A stretch of DNA of 64,000 bases from Conus ventricosus (Eukaryota > Mollusca > Gastropoda > Neogastropoda > Conidae): positions 26,148,863-26,212,862 of the forward strand of contig CM031601.1 of the NCBI GenBank assembly GCA_018398815.1, read 5' to 3'. Numbering within the stretch: position 1 is the stretch's first letter; every line of letters starts with the position of its first letter. A model generated the notes under the pieces. That model had not been told where the DNA came from. It did not search any database and saw nothing but the letters and a program-made list of their open reading frames with translations. Shown here piece by piece: positions 40,401-53,753 of the stretch. A program made the translations under genes and the position numbers.

Positions 40401-43400
40401 CAAAATGTTAAAAAAAAAAAAAAAAAGCCTGGTGTGAAGCCATCTTTCACATCTGGTGAGGAGCCATTTTACATCTACTATTCATAATGTTGAAATAACA
40501 CATCTGATGTGAGGTCACCTTGCATTTACCATCCATTCAAGATGTTGAAATAACCTGTTTGGTGAGATGCCACAAGCGGCACTGGAAACTCAGTTCACCA
40601 AAACACTGATAGTGAAGAATGAAACATATTCGTTTGTGTACATAGGTGCCTGTAAAGTAAAATTCCCTCGCCAAGGATAAGGAAAAAAGTTAACAAAATT
40701 GATTAGGGGGCATTAGAGCTCACTAAGGGAGATAATTCATGCAGGCTTAATGGATATTAGGTAGAGTTAACTCCCTACTCTCCATCTAATTTTCCATGCA
40801 AACCCCGATGTAGGTGGCGTTCATGCCAAGTGGAGATGAGGCATTTGTTTGGACATGCAAGTGTGAAGAAAGCACTGGTTCATAAATAAGGGACAATGAA
40901 TTCCTATTCCACAATAAGTCTCATTTACCATCAAGCATGAAAGAACTGACTTTCAAATCATCACCACAGAACTGAATCACTCTCCCCTCTGCAAGGGGTT
41001 GTGGAGGGGGCGAGGTACCTGAAGGAGATCCAGTCCTCTTTGGCCAAGCCTGCAAGCCGGTGTTGAACTCCTCGTACAGCGACCACATGCCTTCGTACTG
41101 GTCCAGGTCCAGCTTCAGCTCCTCCACAAACACAAAGTCTGGCTCCGGCATGTCAAAGTGCTGACAGTCTGACTGCAGCAACAACACAGGTTGGAATAAA
41201 CATTCTCCATGTACACAGTGTATGGGTCACTTTGACGGTTACACCTGACACAACAACAACAGGTTGGAATAAACATTCTCCATGTACACAGTGTATGGGT
41301 CACTTTGACGGTTACACCTGACACAACAACAACAGGTTGGAATAAACATTCTCCATGTATACAGTGTATGGGTCACTTTGACTGGTCACACCTGACACAA
41401 CAACAACAGGTTGGAATAAACATTCTCCATGTACACAGTGTATGGGTCACTTTGACGTTACACCTGACACAACAACAACAGGTTGGAATAAACATTCTCC
41501 ATGATACAGTGTATGGGTCACTTTGACTGTCACACCTGACACAACAACACACAGGTTGGAATAAACATTCTCCATGTATACAGTGTATGGGTCACTTTGA
41601 CTGTCAACACCTGACACAACAACACAGGTTGGAATAAACATTCTCCATGTATACAGTGTATGGGTCACTTTGACTGTCACACCTGACACAACAACAACAG
41701 GTTGGAATAAACATTCTCCATGTACACAGTGTATGGGTCACTTTGACGTTACACCTGACACAGCAACAACAGGTTGAATAAACATTCTCCATGTATACAC
41801 GTGTATGGTCACTTTGACTTCACACCTGACACAACAAACACAGGTTGAATAAACATTCTCATGTATACACTGCATGGATCACTTTGACTTCACACCTGAC
41901 ACAACAACACACAGGTTGCAATAAACATTCTCCATGTATACACTGTATGGTCACTTTGACTGTCACACCTGACACAACAACACACAGGTTGAAATAAACA
42001 TTCTCCATGTATACACTGTATGGGTCACTTTGACTGTACACACCTGAAACAACAACAACAGGTTGAAATAAACATTCTCCATGTATAACACTGTATGGGT
42101 CACTTTGACTGTTACACCTGAACACAACAACAACAGGTTGAAATAAACATTCTCCATGTATACACTGTATGGGTCACTTTGACTGTTACACCTGACACAA
42201 CAACAACAGGTTGGAATAAACATTCTCCATGTAACACAGTGTATGGGTCACTTTGACTGGTTACACCTGACACAACAACAACAGGTTGGAATAAACATTC
42301 TCCATGTACACAGTGTATGGGTCACTTTGACTGTTCACACCTGACACAACAACAACAGGTTGGAATAAACATTCTCCATGTACACAGTGTATGGGTCACT
42401 TTGACGTACACCTGACACAACAACAACAGGTTGAATAAACATTCTCCATGTACACAGTGTATGGGTCACTTTGACGGTTACACCTGACACAACAACAACA
42501 GGTTGCAATAAACATTCTCCAGTACACAGTGTATGGGTCACTTTGACGGTTACACCTGACACAACAACAACAGGTTGGAATAAACATTCTCCATGTACAC
42601 AGTGTATGGGTCACTTTGACTGTCACACCTGACACAACAACAAAAGATTTCAAAATGGAGTGACTGACGGCGGCGAACGAAGCAAAATTAGGAATAGAGT
42701 TTGTTTAGAACTGTACCTTGTATCTCATGATCACCCCTTTTTTTTTTTTTTTTTTTTTTTTCCCTTACCATATTATCAATCCACAATTACCACAACCATC
42801 ACAAACATATCACACCTTCCCAATAAACTAGACACACAACCCTATCATACCACACACACACACCTCCCCCTACGCAACACCCCCCCCCCCCCCCTCCTCC
42901 TTTTCTTCTCCCATAATCCCCGTCATTTCCGCCTACCGGCTATTCTTCCCTCCTCATGGACAGCAACGGATGAGTCATTTTTCGTTCTTTTTCTCGTTTT
43001 TCGTTCTTTGTTTGTACTGTCCCCAATGTTAAATGTGATTTATTTTTTTGCCTGAAGAAGACCCAAGTGGTTGAAATGCATCGTGTCTTGTCATGTGCTT
43101 TGTTTGTCAATGTCATTGGCGGTAAGTTCTAAACAAACTCTATTCCTAATACAACAACAAAAGGTTAAAATAAATGTTTTCCATGCACACAGTGTATGGT
43201 TCACTTTGACAGTCACACCTGTCACAACAAAAACAACAGGTTAAAATAAACATTCTCCATGTACACAGTGTATGGGTCACATTGACAGTCACACCTGCCA
43301 CAACAACAGCATGTCATTTTATGAGTTCTCTAAAGAGATATCGTCTGGCTCTGGCATATCAAAATGCTGACATTAAGACCAGAATCACTTACAACATCAG

Positions 43401-45105
43401 CATGCCAGGTTTCAGTCATCCAAGAAAGCAGTTTCTGTCACTGTCACCTCAAAACGCAGATAATCCAACCTGCCTCACCAGCAAGTTGGGATGGTGAATT
43501 CTACAGCTTTGTCTTCACAACACTGTTCTCTGCCTGATATTCTGTGGGGGGTTTTCCCAGGCACAGCTTTGCTGCAAGGCCACCTCGGTGGAGTTCAGTG
43601 GTGACTGTTCTGATCCAACACATGAAAAAAAACAACATAACAGGCCACCCAGCTGACAGCATTAGCGGCAGATGAGACTCCAACCCACAACCTCCCAGCC
43701 TGCAGCCTGCAATAGTAGCTGCAGCACCAAGGCAGCGTGGAAGGCAATGCCTGTTTGGTAAGTACCAAACTGCTGGTCACTTCAATGGTTTCTGAGCTTC
43801 AGGGGTTTGAGGTCGCTGCCTTGATGAATGCTGCACACTCTGCTTTATATTTTCCACAAACTGTTGGCAATCAGGACTGAAAGACCAGCCTCAGAATATG
43901 GTTGGTAGGGAAAGACTGGAGGACGTATCTCCAGTGCAACTGGGAGGTTGGCTGGAGGATAAACAGTTTTTGGTCAGAATAACTCGAGTGTGGGTGAAAA
44001 AAAATTTAAAGTGCGTACTTCAAACATTACTTAATGAGAATGACATTTACCATCATCAAATACTAGCAATATTCCCCATTAAACTTTAGTACAATGAGAA
44101 TAACATGTACCATCACTAAATACCAGCAGTATGTTTCATGGTCTGAAAATTCACTCTTCCAGCATCAATACACAAGAATGGAATGTTCCGTCAGTAGATA
44201 CCAGGAGTATTCCCCAAGGACTGCTGGAACTACAGTGGCAGGGCAAGACTAGGGAGTGCTGAGTAAAGGTAAGTTAGCATGCAGAGCTGTGTGGGAGTCA
44301 TTCCACTGAGGTTGGGGCAACAACAACAACAACAACAACCCTAACAACACCAGCTGACACGTGTGCAGTGGTCAGTGCCACAGGTTGCAGGCCTTGAGGT
44401 TGTGGGTTCAAGTCAGATGATGGGAGTTATTCATGCTTGACTAGCTCCTGCCCAGGTGAGTGTGCTGTGTGTTTACATGGGAAGACTGGACATCCACACT
44501 TGAGTTTGTATGAGGGAGCCAGGATAAGTAGTTTAGAACTAATGCATGCAGATCAGACAGATATGAAAACAACAAAATCTTAGAGCACTTTTACTTCAGA
44601 CGTGTGTCTTTTTTTTTCCCAATAGATCCAGCACTCGGCGCACAAACCAGTTGGCTAAGACCACTCACATCAGCTTGTTCTTGGCTTCCTCCAGTTCAGC
44701 AAACTCCTGGCGCTTTTCCTTGATGACACTCACTGCTTTCATGCATGTCTCTTTGTCCCCGTCCAGGGCGTCATTGCCTGGCTTCAGCTGGTGCCACCTG
44801 GCGGCAAACTTCTCCACATCTTGTGTGAATGCTGCCACACGTGACTGCACATTGCTCTTCATCACCTCCACCTGCCCATCAGAAAACACAAAATGGGGTT
44901 AAAATGTAATGTGAGTTTTATCTTTGTACATCTTTTTTTTGTCGTCTCTTGTGGATAAATTTAGAGTGTGTTAGTACATAACCATCTTTCATTCCTTTAA
45001 TTTTTTTTCTCCAAACTGTACCATCTTTCAAGTCCACTCAATGTTATTATCCCATACCATTCATTCTATCATCTGTCTTTCTCTTCCTCTTTATTTCTCT
45101 TTCAA

Positions 45106-45137
<32 letters not shown>

Positions 45138-48100
45138 ACACACTTTAGAACAGTCTGACTTGTGAGGGGCAGTCTACATGTGCACACCACACCATGCAAA
45201 CAACAGTTATAAGAGCACACCTGTATTTTGTCCTACCTGCTCCTTGACCATGAGCTGGTGGCTCTCCATCATCAGTTCAAACTTGTCCCAGCGCCCCTGC
45301 AGCTGGCTGAGAGATTCCACCCCTCCTCCGGCCACAGAACGCAGCAGCTTGTTCTTGGCCTCCGCCTTTTCAAACAATGGCTTCACCTGCAAGGCAGAAT
45401 ACACAGGATGAATGTCACTGGTGACTACATGTTCAGCAGCTTGTTCTTGGCCTCCGCCTTCTCAAACAATGGCTTCACCTGCAGGGCAGAATACACAGGA
45501 TAAATGTCACTGGTGACTACATGTTCAGCACCTTGTTCTCGGCCTCCACCTTTTCAAACAATGGCTTCACCTGCAAGGCAGAATACACAGGATGAATGTC
45601 ACTGGTGACTACATGTTCAGCACCTTGTTCTTGGCCTCCGCCTTCTCAAACAATGGCTTCACCTGCAAGGCAGAATACTTAGGATGAATGTCACTGGTGA
45701 CTACATGTTCAACAGCTTGTTCTTGGCCTCCGCCTTCTCAAACAATGGCTTCACCTGCAAGGCAGAATACACAGGATGAATGTCACTGGTAACTACATGT
45801 TCAACAGCTTGTTCTTGGCCTCCGCCTTCTCAAACAATGGCTTCACCTGCAAGGCAGAATACACAGGATGAATGTCACTGGTAACTACATGTTCAACAGC
45901 TTGTTCTTGGCCTCCGCCTTCTCAAACAATGGCTTCACCTGCAAGGCAGAATACAGAGGCTGAGTATCACTGGTGACTACATGTTCAACAGCTAAGAATT
46001 ATACCTTCATCAAATTCTTAAAGGTCTACTTTAGAGGTTTTCGATAATTGGTCAGCTTATGCAGAAATATGAAATGTTTGATAAATTGGTAAAATAAACA
46101 TCTGATTCGCTCCCGATCACACGAAATCGATCCGCGAAAGTGGGCATTTTCACCTGTAATCAAGAAAACGGGAGGTAATCAACTAAATCTTGGCATAGCT
46201 TAACTACTCTTGGATGTGACGTCACATGATGGACTGGCCGTCAGCCGCGACCTACACAACAAGCCAACGGCGACAGAAAGCGATTCTGATGGTTCTTGCA
46301 CATCTCGATCGGTATTTAATTTATCATGTAAAAGCAGTGACTATGATTGCGACAGCCAATGTAACTATGGGGATGTTTCTGCAAGGCCTTTACCTTATCA
46401 GTTTGAACGCTAAGTTCTTTTTACCACGTCAGTTCCAGCTGGACCACGGAAACGAGTTATTCAGTTCCAGCTGGACGCCCGAACACATCATTCCGAAGGC
46501 GTACGGACTTTACCGAAGTCTCGAGGGAGGCTACCGACTGACTTCTTGATGCGATCACGCGTGGACGGCGAGCGGAGATTCTCCTTCCTCAAGCCTTAAC
46601 GTGTTCATTCAATTTAACAAGTGTGATCTGTCCATAGATATGAACAGAATAAACGTGCGACTATCGTACTCATCTGTACGAGCTTACCACTCCGCCTTCA
46701 AAGTATACGCGCACAATGCAGACGAAGTTTTTGATCCACTCGAACGGGCTCGGCAATTGTCGGAACAGCTCGTTTCCGTGGTCCAGCTGGAACTGATGTG
46801 GTAAAAATAACTTAGTGACCCGGCATGGTTGCACCAACCGAATCCACTTCTTTCGAGTATCTGGATCAGATGGAAATGTGTGCAAAGAATATCCGTCTCC
46901 TGCTGAGCTGCTGCACACACCTACAGCACAATATCTGCCACCCCTCGTGACTTTTGCTGGGGGATCGCAACTCGTGTTGATTTCACTTGGCTTTGGCTTG
47001 TTGTGTAGGTCGCGGCTGACGGCCAGTCCATCAAGTGACGTCACGGTTTTCGGTCTACCGCGCGGGGTTTGAACAGGTGTGCAAAACTCGTTTTTTATCT
47101 ATTAAATTCTTCCGGCGACTTTTTTTGAAAAATGAATACCATGCTGTAGTTATATGACATGTAGACCTGTTTTTAACAAATTATCGAAAATCTCTAAAGT
47201 AGACCTTTAAACAGATGGCTTGTACTTTCTCTTCTGTGTCCAAGACAACAACTGTGAAGTCAAAGTGCTACATACCACAAAATGTTCTGACCAGTTCTTC
47301 ACACTTCTGCCTCGCATAGTTTGCATCATAATTCTGCAGATGAATGACATTAGCGGGGGTTCTATGTCGAAAAATCATGCACTTCATGCAACAAGCACCA
47401 AATTTGGCAGAGATGGCCAGTTTTATGTCCTGATCAAAACCTGATTTAGAGCCACCATGAAAAAATTGTAGAAACGTGTTTTTTTGGCATTTTTCAAAAT
47501 GGCCGACGCAAAAATTGGAATATATGTTGCATAATTGTTCATTTAATGCTACAAACACCAAATCTGGCTGAGAAGCACAATTTCATGCCCTGAACATAAA
47601 CAGATACAGGTCTATTTTTAAAGAAAAGGAAAACTTGTGTATTTGAGCAATTTCCAAGATGGCCGTCAGCAAAAACAGGAGTCGTATGCTGTACATCATT
47701 CATTTTCACCCATAACACCAAATAAGTTTTTAAAGAAATTAAATGAATAAAATCATAATAATAAGTAAATGAATGAATAAATAAATGAAATTAGATTTTT
47801 TTAAAAAGTAAATAAAGAATATAAAACGATATAAATGAATAAATAAGTAAATGAACAATTTTTAATGGTGTGATGGTGATGATAGTAGTTATGTGGGGGT
47901 GTGGGAATGCTGGAGAGAATGGAAATGATCAATGGGTGGTAAGATATCGTTCGGGAGGGGGGGGGGGGGGGGGGGGGGGGGGAGGGGGGGAAGCAGAATA
48001 TGGAGGGGGCGTGGAAGAGGGTAATGGGGGAGGGGGAGAGAGAAAGAGTTCATATCTCTCCTCCCTCACAAATGTATGCATGGGGTGTGTGGGGGAGAAA

Positions 48101-48319
48101 TTCATGCAAATAGTGTTGTTGGGGGATAAGAAAGGGGGTGGGGTAGGGTGGGGAGGGGGGATGAGAGAGGAGGGTATTAGGGGTGAATTATGGCCAATAA
48201 TGAGACTAATTGTGGGGAGTTTTCACACACATACACACCCATTCTCTCTCTCTCTCTCTCTCCTCTCTTTTCTCTCTCTCTCTCTCTCTCTCTCTCATCA
48301 CACACCCACACACACAACA

Positions 48320-48358
<39 letters not shown>

Positions 48359-48576
48359 TTTATTTTTTTTTTTTTTTTTTTTTTTTTTTCAATATGATGA
48401 TCATCATTGTCATAAGTGGGATAAACAATGCTATAGGATGTTGATCATTGTCATGAGTGAAATAACATGATAGCATTGGTATGATAATGCCAACTGAGCA
48501 GAAAATTGGGAAATGATCAATGACTGATGAATAGTGACCGTTGTCATAGGTGAAATCAACACTATCACACCACTAT

Positions 48577-48612
<36 letters not shown>

Positions 48613-48708
48613 ACACACACCACACAACATAATATGTGTGTATACATTGTGTATCTATATATTATGTACAAGCACTCCTCCACATCCATACACACGCACA
48701 CACGCACA

Positions 48709-48746
<38 letters not shown>

Positions 48747-50515
48747 GGGGGTTTTGAATAAATATATAAATAATGATAATAAAGCTTATTAGGTGATGAC
48801 CATTTGATAACAACAGTGCTACAGGATGATAATCATTCTTGGGGGAGGGAGGGGAATCAATGACTGATGGGTGATAATCATTAGAGATCAACAGTACAGT
48901 AGGATGTCTTCTTCCTTGTTCACTTAGGGAGGAACCCTGGAGGTATTGGCGAAGGCTGCTGATGGCGAAGGCCCTCCAGTGGTCAATAGGGCTTTCCCTT
49001 CATCGGTGTGTTGGCAGGTGTGTTTTGCTGTACTGCACGGATGATTTGAAGACCTGCCATCGTGGAATATAGTGGACATGTGATGTCTCAGTCTGGAGTG
49101 CCCTGTCCTCAGTCTCACAAAGGTCTTATATGGGCATCTGGTGGTGTCCATCCCTCTTGTTGAAGTAGGGTGCTGCTCAAGCCATCTGCCTTTTTGGTTT
49201 TTGGTTCTCCTTGATAATACTTTTGATTTTTTCAAAGGAGACTTTCTGTTCTAATTGGGGTTGCTGTTCTCCTTCCTTTGCCAAATGGTCAGCTTCCTCA
49301 TTGCCATAAATATATTGCAGTATGAAGGTGATCACTGGATGACAGTATTTCCAGTGACTGATGGATGGTGAACATTTGGGATCAGTAGTACTATAGGGTG
49401 AGGGTCATTGTCATGTAGGTGGAATAATGTAGCATTGGTACAATAGTTCCAGTTGGGGGAATAAAGGAAGATATCAATGACTGGTGGGTGATGATCATTG
49501 TCATAAGTGAGATACTGTAGGATGATGGTCATTGTGATAAGGGAAATAATGTGGTGGCATTAGTATAATACTGTCGGTTCAGGAAGAAGGTCGATGGGGT
49601 GGGGGTGGGGTCGATGACTGATGGGTGATGATCATGTATCATTCAAGATCAACAGTACTGTAGGATGATGATCATTGTTATATAAGTTGGGATAATGTTG
49701 TGGCATTGTGTAATAATGCCGGGTTGGTGGAATGAAGGAGGTAAACAATGATTGATGGATGATGATTATTGTCATGGTGTAAGTGCGATTCACAGTAGTG
49801 TGGGATGACGGTCATTTACAAAAGTGGAATTGTGTACTGGCCTTAGTATGTTAATGCCAGTTGGGAGAATAGAGGAAATGATCTATGACTGATGGATGAT
49901 GATCATTATCATAAGTGAGATCTACAGTACTACAGGATGATGATCATTGTCGTAAATGAGATAATGTGGTTGGATTGGCGTGATAATGCCTACTGGGGTG
50001 GAAAAAGGAAAATGATTGATGATTGATGGATTAGTTTGAATCATTCCAGCTCTCTTCCTTTCCCACGACCCCTCCTCCACCCCTTTCTCTCTATACCCCT
50101 CCCCCAATTTCCCCATCCCACCTTGTTCTTATGCACACCCCATGTACATATATAGCATATCTATAATATCACATGTAGAGCATAATATATATTATATACC
50201 CCAAACACCATCTCCACCGTCCAGGTATGCATACTCATAGACACATACACATGTGAACAATCTATGTGCATCTATCTATCTATATATTCCCCCCCCTCAT
50301 ACACACCCTCAAGTGCCCCCTGCCAAGAATAAGACTCCTCATCTACCACTCTTTCACTTCTTTTACACACTCTGAAGCGTCCCCTTCCAAACCAAGACTC
50401 ATCTGCCACTCTCTCTTTTTCTCTATCTCTGCTTCTGCTCATCTTTTCCCTCTATCTGCCTCTCTTTTTCCTCGAGGTGAAATGGGATTGGCACTGAATT
50501 TTCTCTTTTCCCATC

Positions 50516-50569
<54 letters not shown>

Positions 50570-51869
50570 ACACCGCGCGCGCGCGCGCGCGCGCGCGCGC
50601 ACACATAAGTGTGAGCGCAGGCACGCACACGTACACACGCACTCGCGCTACACCAAAGTGTAGGAAAAACACTGTAAACACACACACAATAGGCAACTTA
50701 TTTAAAGAGTAAGGTAAGGATGGTATTAGTACGCTTCAGAAAACAAATAAAATGATAGAATGACATTTCAAGACTATCTGAAGAGCTGTAAATCCATAAT
50801 TCACCTCGAAAGACGGAGTTTTCATTGGCAAATTACGAACACGCGATCAGAAGCGGCCATTTTGATTTTTCCCGCTGCGAGTGTAAGAAGTCATAGAAAA
50901 TTAAGGAAACAAAATAAGGCCAGCAAATTTTTGGATAAACGTATATATTTTCATACACGATTTATCATTATCCAACATGTTATCATTAGAAATAATTTTA
51001 GCTTACATTCATTTTGCTTGATAATATTCACTGCGGGGACCTCGCGCTAGAAATTCGTCTGCAATTTTGGCTCATCTTTTTTATTTATTTCTCAAAATAA
51101 AAAAAGATTCTGAAGTGGCTTCAAATCTGAAATCAATTATAACATTTGTGAAGAACAATATACCAAAGTATTGTGCTTGTTGCACGAAGTGCACAATTCT
51201 GGTTAATTCTGCGACGTAGAACCCCCACTACATCTGAATGTTCAAACGCGCCGAGCAATTTCTAGCCCTGTAATTTGTAATGGCCAATATGGTTTTCAAA
51301 AAATAAATCCTGGTGTTCGTCAACAAACTGACAAACTTGCCTTACATAAATGCACACTGAACTCCCTGTTGCCTCACCTCCTGCTTCTTCTTGGCAAACT
51401 CGGAGTGCTTGGCGTTGGCATCGCCAATCTCCTCCACCGTCTGGGGCCTCTGGACAGAGTGTCTGTGGCGGAGGAGACAAAGTGTCGATGCTGTTGACAT
51501 CGTTGCTGATGGCTTTGCGCAGCGAGTTCAGCAGGGCATCAAACAGACGCTGGATGTGATCGTCAATCACAGCTTTCACCGGCATCAGGTTCACCGTGAT
51601 GCAGTCCACTTTAGCTTGACTGGAAGGACACAGACGATATAAATAAAAAAATTAAAATCAACCCCCATCCCCTCCTAAAATTGTGATCAACATCAACAAA
51701 AGATTTTACAAGAAAACCCTGCAATTTTACATTTGTTTTGCAATGATCATTTAGGATAAGATAAGATAATGTTGCTTATAGCCCAGCCGACCGCAAAGGG
51801 CCACATCAGGGCTGTCACCACGTTAAAATCAACTCACCAGTGCAATGATCATTTGGCAAAACAAAAATA

Positions 51870-51915
<46 letters not shown>

Positions 51916-52383
51916 TGTGTGTGTATGGGTATGTACATGGGTGTGTGTGTGCATGTGCGCGCGCGCATGCGCGCGTGCGTGTGTGCGTGCGTGCGTGCGT
52001 GCGTGTGTGTACGCGTGTGCGTGCGTGCGCGTGCGTGCGCGCAAACTTGCACGCACATGCACACATGCGTACGTGAGTGTGTATGCATGTGCATGAACAT
52101 CCAGAGCCGATGTGAGTGTTCACACAACGATCCCACACCACGCCCACCAAACTTTTGCCTGGTTTTGCTCAGTGCAGTAACAAACAGTAGACCTGTTCTC
52201 CATAAACTCTCTTCATCATCACATGATTTCAGTCTGTTACCTGGGCAGTTTTTCAGCATCCCTGCCGCGGGCTTTGAGGGCCCTGAAGTTGCGCTCCCAG
52301 TCGGACAGCACGGCCAGGTTGTCCTGCACAAACTGGTCCAGGTCCAGGGAGCCCAGCACCACCCACTCCTGCACACACACACA

Positions 52384-52415
<32 letters not shown>

Positions 52416-52452
52416 TGCACGCGCGCGCACGCACGCACGCACCGCACGCACG

Positions 52453-52509
<57 letters not shown>

Positions 52510-53404
52510 GATCAGGTACTGACATGCTAAAACACCCCAAACAGGAAGACACTTTCTGGTATTCAGGTGGGGGTGTGGATCTCAGGCTAGATTCAAAGCT
52601 ATAACAATGATGGAGTGATAGGGGATGGGGGGGGGGGGGAGGCTGCAGAGGTTGCATCTCCCATAATTCCGCATTTTGAACGCAGGAATGTCCACAAAAT
52701 GCATACATCTGTTATGTCCACACTGTCACATATTTGCTGCTTACATTTCTTTCATGCTATTGGGTTGGTTTTTTTCACACAAGAATCACAATCAACAAAT
52801 GACATTATCAAGTCATCCTTGATCACATTCCCTGCAAGCAAGTCTCTCTTTCTATGATGCTTTTACAGACTCTTCAGTTTTCCAGCAAAATTGTAGAGGT
52901 GGCAGATTTGACATGTCAGTGCCGATCTGACTGACAATGGTTGAGTTTACTAACATGAGAACTGAGCATGGCTGCTGATGACATTAGTTTGACCTCCCTT
53001 GAAATCCTTTGGATCCGCGAGCATAAGGCTTTATCAAAAACAAAAAAAAATTCCCTACTTTCATACTGGCCTGTCCAAACAAGTGCCTTGTTCCTACTTG
53101 GCATGGAACATCACCATAATGTCAAGATCCTCATAAAATCAAATCAGGCAAGCATGGGAGTAAGCTATCCCTCCTATATAGATAAATCTTTAGAGTGATT
53201 GTTCATGGAGCACCTACGTCATATCCATGTGACCAAACAGCTCAGCTTCCTAGTTTTCCCGACAGGGAACATGCCTTCTCTGTTCTGCCATCCATGACTA
53301 TTAAAAAAAAAAAAAAAGTTTTCACCACTTATTTCTTGTGACATTGCACAACTTGTTGACAGTCGGACCAAAAGCTGGTGATTACAATGTCTAAAGGACT
53401 GCAA

Positions 53405-53451
<47 letters not shown>

Positions 53452-53618
53452 TGTGTGTGTGTGTGTGTTCCCTGTGTGTGCATGTGCGTGTGCATGTCCA
53501 TGTGAATGAGTGCGCGCATGCATGCGTGAATGCATGCGAGTGTGTGTGTGTGTATGTGTGTGTGTGCACGCATGCATGCACGCATGCATGTGAAGAAGAG
53601 AGAGAGAGAGAGAGAGAG

Positions 53619-53693
<75 letters not shown>

Positions 53694-53701
53694 CTGCCTG
53701 C

Positions 53702-53753
<52 letters not shown>

